Shown here: positions 1 to 5,780 of the stretch, piece by piece | How the letters are laid out: every line of letters begins with the position of its first letter | Position numbering within the stretch: position 1 is the first letter of the stretch | NCBI GenBank assembly: GCA_051745265.1 | Contig: JBNJDW010000083.1 | Location: forward strand, 1 to 7,678 | Direction of reading: 5' to 3' | Origin: JBNJDW01 sp051745265 | Lineage (GTDB): Bacteria; Pseudomonadota; Alphaproteobacteria; Micavibrionales; CSBR16-224 | Length of the DNA: 7,678 bases | Translations under genes and position numbers: made by a program | The notes under the pieces: generated by a model | The model's database searches: none | What the model saw: only the letters and a program-made list of their open reading frames with translations | What the model was told of the DNA's origin: nothing

Positions 1-199
1 AATACTCGAACAGATTATCCTTCATACCGGCGCAGAACAGATTGCCCTGGCCGTACAGGCCGATCACCTGTGTTGTCAGTGGCGCGGTGTCAAAGACACG
101 TCCAAAATGCTGACCTGGGGCTTTCATGGCGTCATTGAAAATGAGGCCGCCATTCGGCAGGATATTCTGCATCTTATGAATTTACCGGAAAACGACTAA
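1..199 (+). CDS. folE: GTP cyclohydrolase I (FolE-like), C-terminal end only
   Basis: An open frame runs from the window edge (first full codon at base 2) to a TAA at 197-199, giving 65 residues. The segment VQADHLCCQWRGVKD followed by a final helix (about NEAAIRQDILHLM) matches the C-terminus of GTP cyclohydrolase I. In that family the His-x-Cys of the 'EHxC..RGV' motif includes a catalytic zinc ligand. The enzyme converts GTP to 7,8-dihydroneopterin triphosphate in the cytosol, the entry step for folate and also for 7-deazaguanines (queuosine). Two adjacent Cys (HLCC) and TWGFHG in place of the common TS...G stretch are slightly unusual. The gene converges on tgt, and its stop codon is immediately followed by the tgt stop on the other strand. 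The assignment rests on the C-terminal third only; the upstream zinc ligands lie outside the window. Confidence 0.62.
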   Translation, partial: ILEQIILHTGAEQIALAVQADHLCCQWRGVKDTSKMLTWGFHGVIENEAAIRQDILHLMNLPEND

Positions 200-1393
200 T
201 CAGTCGCATTTGGCATCAGGGCACCATTCCTTATGAAGCGCGCTTAGCGTATCGTTCAGGATTGCCGCACGGACTTCGCGCATCAACCGGTTCATGGTAT
301 GGATATTGTGAATGGTGACCAGCTGCATGCCCAGAAATTCCTTGGCCTTGAACAAGTGATGCAGATAGGCGGTGCTGTAATTCTGGCAGGTATGACAGTC
401 ACAGTCCTCATCAATCGGATCGGCATTTTCACGATACATGGCATTTCTAAGATTGATGCGTTCTTTTTCGGCGCCTTTTTTCAGCGCCCAGCCATGGCGG
501 GCAATCCGGGTCGGTGTGACGCAGTCAAAGGTATCAATGCCCTGACGAACCTGCGTTAAGATATCACCGATACCACCAATACCCAGCAGATGGACAGGCC
601 GCTCGGGATGGACATGCGGCATGGTAAAGGCAACGACTTCGTACATATGTTCTTTGGTTTCACCAAGGCAGTCGGCAATGGCCACGGCGAAATAATCCCG
701 CTCGGCATTACTTTGGGCACTTTCAATACGCAGGTCCTCGTAAACCCCGCCTGAAACAGTGCCATAGACGCCCTGCTTGCCATCATTATGTGACATAAAT
801 TCCGTCAGGCAGCGTTCGCCCCAGCGGCGGCTCATGGCCATGGCGCGGGCGGTATAATCACGTTCTGCATGATAAGGCGTGCATTCATCAAGCTGGACGA
901 CCAGATCAGGGCCCAGTTTACGTTGAATTTCCATGACCTTTTCCGGGGTCAGATAAACCTTTTGCCCGTCAATATAGGAACGAAAGGCCGCACCCTCCTC
1001 GGAAATGCTCAGCAAGGCCTTGCCTTCAAACCGGTTGCCGCTGCCCTTGACCTCATCCGATACCGATCCATAGCCCAGCGAGAATATCTGATACCCGCCG
1101 CTATCGGTCAGCATCGGGCCGTCCCAGTTCATAAACTTGTGAAGCCCGCCCATACGTTCGACAATATCAGCCCCGGGTTGGAGCATCAGATGGTAGGTAT
1201 TGGCAAGAATAATATCCGTACCGGCCTCTTTGACATCTTTGGTCAAAACCGATTTTACAGTGGCCTTGGTGCCGCAGAAAATAAAGTTCGGGGTATCAAT
1301 GGTGCCATGCGGCGTTTTAAGACGACCAACCCGCGCCCGCGATGTCGGCGCACGATGGGTGATTTCAAAACCAAAATTTGGATAACTGGTCAT
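200..1393 (-). CDS. tgt: tRNA-guanine transglycosylase (queuine tRNA-ribosyltransferase), atypical base pocket
   Basis: This 397-residue TIM-barrel enzyme exchanges guanine-34 of GUN-anticodon tRNAs for preQ1 (bacterial type) in queuosine synthesis. Visible landmarks are TDSGGYQ with D97 (Zymomonas D102), QLDECTPYH with D169 (D156) and FDCVTPTR with the nucleophile candidate D290 (D280). The zinc site is C331-x-C333-x2-C336 plus H345/H346, and LVTIHNI lies near residues 358-364. Length is normal for the family. Two pocket elements are unusual: the usual xVQGG (Q203) reads TVSGG (S214), and the GG of the preQ1-binding loop reads AD (residues 240-241, before CLGE). The ATG at 1393 fits the family N-terminus (RVGRLKTPHGTIDTP at 21-35). 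The Shine-Dalgarno sequence is weak (AGGG, 3 bases from the ATG). rpmB lies 90 bases upstream with a terminator-like hairpin between. The family is certain; the base specificity is open. Confidence 0.94.
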   Translation of the reverse strand: MTSYPNFGFEITHRAPTSRARVGRLKTPHGTIDTPNFIFCGTKATVKSVLTKDVKEAGTDIILANTYHLMLQPGADIVERMGGLHKFMNWDGPMLTDSGGYQIFSLGYGSVSDEVKGSGNRFEGKALLSISEEGAAFRSYIDGQKVYLTPEKVMEIQRKLGPDLVVQLDECTPYHAERDYTARAMAMSRRWGERCLTEFMSHNDGKQGVYGTVSGGVYEDLRIESAQSNAERDYFAVAIADCLGETKEHMYEVVAFTMPHVHPERPVHLLGIGGIGDILTQVRQGIDTFDCVTPTRIARHGWALKKGAEKERINLRNAMYRENADPIDEDCDCHTCQNYSTAYLHHLFKAKEFLGMQLVTIHNIHTMNRLMREVRAAILNDTLSALHKEWCPDAKCD

Positions 1394-1420
1394 CTGCCCT
1401 GTCTTATTCTTAAATCCGAC

Positions 1421-1456
1421 CGAAAAGCAAACGCCCGCCTAAATTTTGACGGGCGC
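1421..1456 (-). terminator. GC-rich hairpin with T-rich tail after rpmB
   Basis: Read on the minus strand, bases 1456-1448 (GCGCCCGTC) pair with 1439-1431 (GGCGGGCGT). This makes a 9-bp stem with two G-U pairs around an 8-base A/T loop. TTGCTTTTC follows (1430-1422), a broken T tract. It has the form of an intrinsic terminator for the rpmB transcript and leaves only about 30 bases before the tgt ATG. Either it is leaky and tgt is cotranscribed with rpmB, or a tgt promoter overlaps the T tract. Confidence 0.6.
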
Positions 1457-1468
1457 GCTATAAACCAA

Positions 1469-1486
1469 TAAAAGGCAATCCTTTTA
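1469..1486 (-). other. A/T-armed hairpin spanning the rpmB stop codon
   Basis: TAAAAGG and CCTTTTA form a perfect 7-bp stem with a 4-base loop, and one arm contains the rpmB TAA (1486-1484). On the minus strand the second arm runs into TTATT. It lies 12 bases ahead of the GC-rich hairpin at 1431-1456, giving two hairpins in tandem at the rpmB 3' end. It could protect or help end the mRNA; by itself it is too A/T-rich to be a strong terminator. Confidence 0.4.
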
Positions 1487-1771
1487 GGCAGCTGTTTTAG
1501 CCTGCTCAACTTCACGGCGCAGTTTGCGCAGTGTCGGATCAAGCTTGGCTGCAGAGCTTTTCATCAAAAAGGCATCAATACCGCCCTTATGCTCTACCGT
1601 GCGAATAGCCGAAGCACTTACACGCAAAGAAACCTTGCGCTTTAATACTTCGCTGTAAAAAGATACATCCTGCAGGTTTGGCAGAAAACGACGACGTGTT
1701 CTGTTTTTCGCATGCGACACGTTGTTGCCGCTCATGACGCCCTTACCTGTGATAACGCATTTTCTTGCCAT
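1484..1771 (-). CDS. rpmB: Large ribosomal subunit protein bL28
   Basis: The product is a 95-residue basic protein starting MARKCVITGKGVMSGNNVSH, the diagnostic N-terminus of bL28, followed by KNRTRRRFLPNLQ (27-39) and RVSASAIRTVEHKGGIDAFL. The length and the C-terminal LRKLRREVEQ helix are those of alphaproteobacterial bL28. It is a structural component of the 50S subunit. The ATG at 1771-1769 is chosen over an in-frame TTG six codons upstream (1789). The upstream segment holds the ribosome binding site AAAGGA, about 9-10 bases from the ATG, and the protein starting there would carry a non-family MERILI prefix. A promoter candidate lies about 80-105 bases upstream, and tandem hairpins follow the gene. 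rpmG (bL33), a common partner elsewhere, is not adjacent here. Confidence 0.97.
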   Translation of the reverse strand: MARKCVITGKGVMSGNNVSHAKNRTRRRFLPNLQDVSFYSEVLKRKVSLRVSASAIRTVEHKGGIDAFLMKSSAAKLDPTLRKLRREVEQAKTAA

Positions 1772-1803
1772 GATTAAAATCCTTTCCAATACTCAAATAC
1801 AAT

Positions 1804-1818
1804 GCCCGTAAACCGGGC
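1804..1818 (-). other. Small hairpin in the rpmB leader
   Basis: GCCCG and CGGGC form a perfect 5-bp stem around a 5-base loop in the presumed rpmB 5' untranslated region, 33 bases upstream of the ATG. No T tract follows, so it is not a terminator. A role in leader folding or control of bL28 synthesis is speculation. Confidence 0.35.
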
Positions 1819-1847
1819 GAAATCTAGAATCTTTCCATCGAGTTTGG

Positions 1848-1877
1848 AAGATATGGGAAAACCGCCTGCCCCGTCAA
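1848..1877 (-). promoter_or_regulatory. Probable sigma70-type promoter of rpmB
   Basis: On the minus strand TTGACG (1877-1872, five of six bases of the -35 consensus) and TATCTT (1853-1848, four of six of the -10) are 18 bases apart. Transcription would begin near 1841, giving a leader of about 70 bases with the 1804-1818 hairpin. The -35 box overlaps the TGA stop codon of the upstream kinase-like gene (1876-1874). rpmB can therefore be expressed independently of that gene. Confidence 0.55.
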
Positions 1878-2461
1878 GTCTTTTTTCCAATAACAGGCTG
1901 TTTTTTAGCCTGCTGTGCATGGTTTATGATCAGGCGTGCCGCCTCATCAGGTGGTATGTCTGACACATCCAGATTCAAAACATTGTCATGTTCGACCCGC
2001 AGCACCTGTTTTTCACGAAAGCTGCGCCGCGCCCTCTCAAGGCTAGTGTCTTTCAAACGCGCCCGACGTTCGGGCGTATCACGCCTTTGCAACAGCGCCT
2101 CTTCCGATATTGACAGCCGGACCGGAATGAAATGGCTGTTACGCTCAATTGTAAATTTTTCAATGCGTTGAAACCATTCCAGATCATTCTGATCCTCTTC
2201 ACAGAGTTCATTGGTCAACACAAAACTATATGCGGACGGTGAGAGATGGAGCATGGTATCAACCACGGCTTCCCATATTGTTCCTATATTGGTCCAGACC
2301 CGTTCCGGCAATTTCCGATCCAGTTCAATCAGGCTGAAAACCGGATTGTTGATCAGATGATTATCGACCAGATGCACATCTTCCTGCCGGCAGATTTCTT
2401 TGGCAATTGTATATTTACCTGTACCGGCCAGCCCCAGCAAATAGATAACCGTGTTTTCCAT
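1874..2461 (-). CDS. P-loop kinase-like NTPase (AAA_33/shikimate-kinase-like fold), substrate unknown
   Basis: The product is 195 residues. The N-terminal strand VIYLLG runs into a Walker A-type loop GLAGTGKYT (10-18), in which Tyr sits where Ser/Thr normally follows the Lys and Thr comes one place later. VDNHLINNPVF (32-42) sits where small kinases of this group hold a substrate-binding loop. An Arg-rich lid region, QRRDTPERRARLKDTS (126-140), precedes VLNLDVSDIPPDEAARLI (162-179), a strand and helix typical of nucleotide-kinase folds. This suggests ATP-dependent phosphorylation of a small molecule, but no substrate can be named. The ATG at 2461 has a strong GGAGG 11 bases upstream. The gene is divergent from the aminopeptidase across 57 bases and lies upstream of rpmB. 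There is no signal peptide or membrane segment, so it should be cytosolic. Zeta-toxin- or gluconate-kinase-like proteins share the fold and are weaker alternatives. Confidence 0.8.
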   Translation of the reverse strand: MENTVIYLLGLAGTGKYTIAKEICRQEDVHLVDNHLINNPVFSLIELDRKLPERVWTNIGTIWEAVVDTMLHLSPSAYSFVLTNELCEEDQNDLEWFQRIEKFTIERNSHFIPVRLSISEEALLQRRDTPERRARLKDTSLERARRSFREKQVLRVEHDNVLNLDVSDIPPDEAARLIINHAQQAKKQPVIGKKT

Positions 2462-2498
2462 TGAATTTTTTTCCTCCGTTCTCTACCTTAAACAGCAT

Positions 2499-2526
2499 AT
2501 CATAATCAGGAGCATCGAATGTCCAA
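2499..2526 (-). promoter_or_regulatory. Candidate promoter of the kinase-like gene
   Basis: TTGGAC (2526-2521) and TATGAT (2504-2499, five of six matches to the -10) are 16 bases apart on the minus strand. This places the start near 2492, about 30 bases before the ATG at 2461. The -35 box lies inside the first codons of the divergent aminopeptidase gene. On the plus strand the same A/T-rich bases (CATATCATAAT, 2496-2506) could serve as a -10 for the peptidase, but I see no good -35 for it. Confidence 0.35.
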
Positions 2527-3904
2527 ATTTTTTGTAAAATCCGCCGAGAATGCCATCCCCGTAACCCCGGTTACCACTGAGACATTGCAGTCCTGGCTGG
2601 AGACACAGGATGCTTTTGTAAAATCTTACGTCACATCACAGGGCTTTGAGGCCGAACCAGAAAGCTTTGCCCTGATCCCGGACACAAAGGGGCACACAGA
2701 CCGTGTGTTGCTTGGCGTGGACCCGAACGATAAGCTCTACCGCTATGCCGAACTTGCCAAAAAACTGCCGCAAGGCACCTATTACATTGATGATGAGACA
2801 CTGGACGCGCAAGACGCCACGCAGGCCATAATCGGCTGGGCGCTCGGCCAATATGAATTCGACCGCTATTTAGAAGACAAGGCCGAAGCGCCGAAAAAGC
2901 TGGTGCTGCCCGCAAAGGCAGACGTAAAGACAGCCGAAAGCGCCGTTACATCCACAGCTCTGGTCCGTGATCTTGTCAACACCCCGGCCAATGATCTGGG
3001 CCCCGAAGAACTGGTCAATGCCGGTGAAGAACTGGCCCGTGAATTTGGCGGGGTCACCAGCATTATTACCGGTGATGACCTGTTAAAACAGAATTACCCG
3101 ATGATACATGCGGTTGGCCGGGCCGCGGACCGCGCACCACGCCTGTTTGACATGACCTGGGGCGATGAAAAATCCCCAAAGGTGACGCTGGTTGGCAAGG
3201 GCGTTATCTTTGATACAGGCGGGCTGAATTTAAAACCCGGGTCCTCCATGGGCCTTATGAAGAAAGACATGGGCGGCGCGGCGCATGTTCTGGGGCTGGC
3301 GCGCATGATCATGGAAAATGATCTGCCGATCCGGCTGCGGGTTCTGGTGCCGGCAGTTGAAAACGCCATCAGCGGCAATGCCTTCCGCCCCGGCGATATT
3401 CTACAAAGCCGTAAAGGCATCAGCGTTGAAATCGAGAATACCGATGCCGAAGGACGGCTTGTCCTTGCCGATGCGCTTGCCGAAGCCTGCAGCGAAAAAC
3501 CCGATTTGCTGATTGATTTTGCAACATTGACCGGCGCTGCGCGGGTGGCTTTGGGCCCCGATGTGCCGCCTGTCTTTACCGATAATGACGCGCTTGCCGA
3601 TCTGTTTACCAAGACCGGAAAAGACATACAGGACCCGTTATGGCGTCTGCCGCTCTGGGATGAGTATTACAGCATGATGAAAAGCACGGTCGCTGATATC
3701 TGCCATACCGGCGCCGGTGGTCAGGCAGGGTCCATTACCGCGGCATTATTTTTAAAGAAATTTGTCGATGAAGATATCAACTGGGCGCATATTGATACTT
3801 GGGCCTGGCGTAAATCAAGCCGCCCGGGACGTCCGGTTGGCGGTGACGCCATTGGTATGCGCGCTGTATATCAGGTCATTAAAGACAAATACGCCGCGAA
3901 ATAA
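2519..3904 (+). CDS. M17-family leucyl aminopeptidase
   Basis: This 461-residue cytosolic metallopeptidase removes N-terminal amino acids from peptides. The C-terminal catalytic domain (about 140-461) carries the M17 signature NTDAEGRL (307-314). All metal and catalytic residues are present by comparison with E. coli PepA: K227, D232, K239, D250, D309, E311 and R313 (PepA K270, D275, K282, D293, D353, E355, R357). Other family segments are VGKGVIFDTGG (225-235), MKKDMGGAA (247-255), FATLTGAARVALG (334-346) and the C-terminal SSRPGRPVGG. The N-terminal domain is about 40 residues shorter than in PepA, typical of the shorter alphaproteobacterial members, so I do not assign pepA. The ATG is supported by AGGAG at 2508-2512, 6 bases upstream. 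The gene converges on the TerD-like gene with 20 bases between stops. Confidence 0.96.
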   Translation: MSKFFVKSAENAIPVTPVTTETLQSWLETQDAFVKSYVTSQGFEAEPESFALIPDTKGHTDRVLLGVDPNDKLYRYAELAKKLPQGTYYIDDETLDAQDATQAIIGWALGQYEFDRYLEDKAEAPKKLVLPAKADVKTAESAVTSTALVRDLVNTPANDLGPEELVNAGEELAREFGGVTSIITGDDLLKQNYPMIHAVGRAADRAPRLFDMTWGDEKSPKVTLVGKGVIFDTGGLNLKPGSSMGLMKKDMGGAAHVLGLARMIMENDLPIRLRVLVPAVENAISGNAFRPGDILQSRKGISVEIENTDAEGRLVLADALAEACSEKPDLLIDFATLTGAARVALGPDVPPVFTDNDALADLFTKTGKDIQDPLWRLPLWDEYYSMMKSTVADICHTGAGGQAGSITAALFLKKFVDEDINWAHIDTWAWRKSSRPGRPVGGDAIGMRAVYQVIKDKYAAK

Positions 3905-3932
3905 CAGCGGCGAGGAAACCGGCTTTACGGTT
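3892..3932. terminator. Two small hairpins between convergent gene ends
   Basis: CGCCGC (3892-3897) pairs with GCGGCG (3907-3912) around a loop that contains the peptidase TAA. Next to it AACCG (3917-3921) pairs with CGGTT (3928-3932) around a loop that contains most of the TerD-gene stop. Neither is followed by a clear T run on either strand, so an intrinsic terminator is not proven. Their placement over both stop codons suggests a compact bidirectional 3'-end structure. Confidence 0.3.
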
Positions 3933-4659
3933 CTGCCACATTGACGCCGTAATCACGGGCAATCCCATACAACCCTTCCGGATGCGGTTCCAGCAGCAGG
4001 TTAAAAGCCCAGCCGCCAGCATCATTACGGGCAATTTCAGCAAACCTGAAGGCCGTTGTATTTGATGTTTCTTCGGACAATTCAAACCGGGCGATTTCTT
4101 CGTCTGTATCGCGGTTAACAACCCGGATAAAACCGGAATTTATATCTTTAAACGTCTGAAAACGTTCATCCGCGTTGTGAATTGAAATGGTGAAGACAAA
4201 TTTTTCAACATCAAAAGATACCTGATCAAGCTGAATATCGATGATTTCATTATCACCGGCACCAAGGCCGTCCTTATTATCACCGCTATGCAGGATAAAG
4301 CCATCTTCAGAGGACAGGTTATTGTAAAAGATAAAATCCTTATCATCCCGCACTCTGTTATTACGGTTTAGCATAAAGACACAGGCATCCAGATCAAGAT
4401 CGTAATTTTCTGTTTTCTCCGGTCCATCCCATCCCAGGGCGACCTTAACCTGACGCATCCCCGGGTCCACTTCATTCAGTAGAATTTTTTGCAAGGGCCC
4501 CTGTTCTTCGTCTTTATCTACCGCCGGTTCTTCCGGCGCAGGCTGCGTTGGAAAGCCGGTCTCAGGCTCGGGCGTTTCGCCCGTTTCAGCGTTTTCATTG
4601 AAATTTTCATCCTGCTGTTTATCGAAGTCTTTTGGATCTGGGAAATTTGGATCTGACAT
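3925..4659 (-). CDS. TerD-domain stress protein with acidic N-terminal extension
   Basis: The product is 244 residues. Residues about 58-242 form a TerD/CABP-like domain: VKVALGWDG (71-79), YDLDLDACVFML (86-97), FIFYNN (109-114), HSGDNKDGLGAGDNE (124-138), FIRVVNRDTDEEIARFEL (177-194) and a terminal ARDYGVNV (234-241). The Asp-rich DLDLD and GDN...GDN segments are the family's calcium-binding elements. Residues 1-53 are low-complexity, with 17 Asp/Glu, 9 Pro and 3 Lys, and are probably disordered; canonical TerD proteins begin directly with the domain. The usual N-terminal SLxKGxxVxL strand is replaced by LQKILLNEV. TerD proteins are linked to tellurite, phage and stress resistance, but their biochemistry is unclear. 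No terA, B, C, E or Z partner is in the window. The ATG at 4659 has AAAGG about 8 bases upstream. Resistance to tellurite should not be inferred from one TerD gene. Confidence 0.9.
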   Translation of the reverse strand: MSDPNFPDPKDFDKQQDENFNENAETGETPEPETGFPTQPAPEEPAVDKDEEQGPLQKILLNEVDPGMRQVKVALGWDGPEKTENYDLDLDACVFMLNRNNRVRDDKDFIFYNNLSSEDGFILHSGDNKDGLGAGDNEIIDIQLDQVSFDVEKFVFTISIHNADERFQTFKDINSGFIRVVNRDTDEEIARFELSEETSNTTAFRFAEIARNDAGGWAFNLLLEPHPEGLYGIARDYGVNVAEP

Positions 4660-4687
4660 TGTCCAAGCCTTTGCTGAAGTTTCGTAG

Positions 4688-4717
4688 ATTCTTTGTACAC
4701 CTATTAAGTCTAGTCAA
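4688..4717 (-). promoter_or_regulatory. Candidate promoter of the TerD-like gene
   Basis: TTGACT (4717-4712, five of six -35 matches) and AAGAAT (4693-4688, four of six -10 matches) are 18 bases apart on the minus strand. Transcription would start about 22 bases before the ATG at 4659. The element sits wholly in the 66-base gap after rluD, so the TerD-like gene can be expressed independently of rluD. Confidence 0.45.
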
Positions 4718-4725
4718 CTTGGCCT

Positions 4726-5718
4726 TTATCTTCCAGTGTCAAAATTCATCTTTTTCAACTGGGTTTCAAGTTCGGCCATATCTGACGGGAAAGGCGCGGT
4801 AAAATTCATAGCTTCACCGCTGGTGGGATGAATAAAACCAATTTCAGCGGCGTGCAGCGCCTGACGCGGGAAATTACGTAAGTATTGGGCAAGCTCTTTA
4901 TCCAGACCAATCCGGCCACGTAGATGTCTGCCGGCTGACGGACGACCATAAGCAGGATCACCCAGCAGCCAATGTTTTATATGGGCCATATGAACGCGAA
5001 TCTGGTGGGTCCGCCCGGTTTTAAGCCGACATTCCACACAGCTGACAAGCGTGCCATACTGGCTGCGCATTTTATATTCAGTCACCGCATCGCGGCCACC
5101 GGCCGGCAGTACAGCCATACGTTTGCGATCGCGCGGATGACGGCCAATCTGTGTTTCTATAACCCCCTGCCCCGGGTTTGGTATGCCCCATACAAAGGCA
5201 TGGTAGACACGGGTCAGGCTCCGGTCGCTCAGCTGATGACTTAGCATCTGGTGGGCTTTGTCATGTTTGGCCACGACCATCAGACCAGACGTTTCCTTAT
5301 CCAGCCGATGGACAATACCCGGCCGTTTAACGCCGCCAATACCTGACAGATCCGCCCCGCAATGAAACAACAGCGCATTGACCAGCGTGCCGTCATAATT
5401 ACCGGCGGCAGGATGAACGACCATGCCGGGGGCCTTGTTAATAACCAACAGATCACGATCTTCGTAAATGATATCAAGCGGGATATCCTGCGGTTCAGGG
5501 TCTGCCTCAATCGCCGCTGGTACCGTTATGGTATAGGTTTGACCGGCCTCTACCTTGCCAGAGGCAGAAAGACGCGCCTTACGGTCGGTGATTACCTGAC
5601 CTTCGGCAATCAGGCTTTGAAGCCGCACACGGGATAAATCCGGCAGGGCATAGGCCAGCGCCTTATCCAGACGGGCGCCGTTCATTTCTTCGGCTATGGT
5701 CACTGTAAATTCTTCCAT
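4726..5718 (-). CDS. rluD: 23S rRNA pseudouridine synthase, RluD type
   Basis: From the ATG at 5718 this is a 330-residue protein of the RluA superfamily. An S4 RNA-binding domain lies at about 14-70 (GARLDKALAYALPDLSRVRL at 14-33). The synthase domain follows, with GIVHRLDKETSGLMVVAK (134-151), in which D140 is the catalytic Asp, and with GRTHQIRVHMAHI (235-247) and GDPAYGR (253-259). Similarity runs through the C-terminal RQALHA...HPTSG. E. coli RluD makes pseudouridines 1911, 1915 and 1917 in helix 69 of 23S rRNA. In-frame starts at 5736 (ATG) and 5757 (TTG) exist. I prefer 5718 because its N-terminus matches RluD and a TATACT box lies 8 bases upstream, inside the longer versions. No Shine-Dalgarno sequence precedes this ATG, consistent with a leaderless mRNA. 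The gene is divergent from the small membrane protein gene. Confidence 0.93.
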   Translation of the reverse strand: MEEFTVTIAEEMNGARLDKALAYALPDLSRVRLQSLIAEGQVITDRKARLSASGKVEAGQTYTITVPAAIEADPEPQDIPLDIIYEDRDLLVINKAPGMVVHPAAGNYDGTLVNALLFHCGADLSGIGGVKRPGIVHRLDKETSGLMVVAKHDKAHQMLSHQLSDRSLTRVYHAFVWGIPNPGQGVIETQIGRHPRDRKRMAVLPAGGRDAVTEYKMRSQYGTLVSCVECRLKTGRTHQIRVHMAHIKHWLLGDPAYGRPSAGRHLRGRIGLDKELAQYLRNFPRQALHAAEIGFIHPTSGEAMNFTAPFPSDMAELETQLKKMNFDTGR

Positions 5719-5726
5719 GATGGCGG

Positions 5727-5754
5727 AGTATAGCATAAACCGGACTTCCCAGAA
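5727..5754 (-). promoter_or_regulatory. Candidate rluD promoter placed for a leaderless start
   Basis: TATACT (5732-5727) matches five of six -10 bases. The -35 at 16 bases distance (TTCTGG, 5754-5749) is poor. The ATG at 5718 begins 8 bases after the -10 box, so the expected transcription start falls on or next to the A of the ATG. Confidence 0.4.
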
Positions 5755-5774
5755 CAAAAAAAACGGGCTATGTT
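5746..5774 (+). promoter_or_regulatory. Candidate promoter of the 62-aa gene, leaderless geometry
   Basis: TTCCCA (5746-5751, four of six) and TATGTT (5769-5774, four of six) are exactly 17 bases apart, and the spacer holds an A-tract of 8. Only six bases (AGCCTG) separate the -10 box from the ATG at 5781, so transcription should begin at the start codon. No Shine-Dalgarno sequence is visible. The -35 overlaps that of the divergent rluD candidate. Confidence 0.42.
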
Positions 5775-5780
5775 AGCCTG

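Noticed and set aside
869..1471. 200-codon open frame antisense to tgt
   Set aside because: It lies opposite a clearly conserved enzyme, has no recognisable family features and runs through the terminator region; it is a shadow of tgt codon usage.
1772..1789. Upstream TTG start giving bL28 six extra residues
   Set aside because: The added residues are encoded by the ribosome binding site, and the family begins at MARKC.
1824..1838. Four-codon upstream open frame (ATG to TAG) in the rpmB leader
   Set aside because: It has no ribosome binding site and is short enough to be chance; start mapping could revive it.
3094..3627. 177-codon open frame antisense to the aminopeptidase
   Set aside because: Its Ser/Ala/Arg-rich low-information translation opposite the catalytic domain is typical of shadow frames.
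3925..4659. Reading the TerD gene as a tellurite-resistance locus
   Set aside because: A lone TerD-domain gene without terB, terC or other ter partners does not support that phenotype.
4697..4720. Short inverted repeat AAGT...ACTT after rluD as a terminator
   Set aside because: A 4-bp A/T stem without a T tract; it coincides with the TerD-gene -35 box instead.
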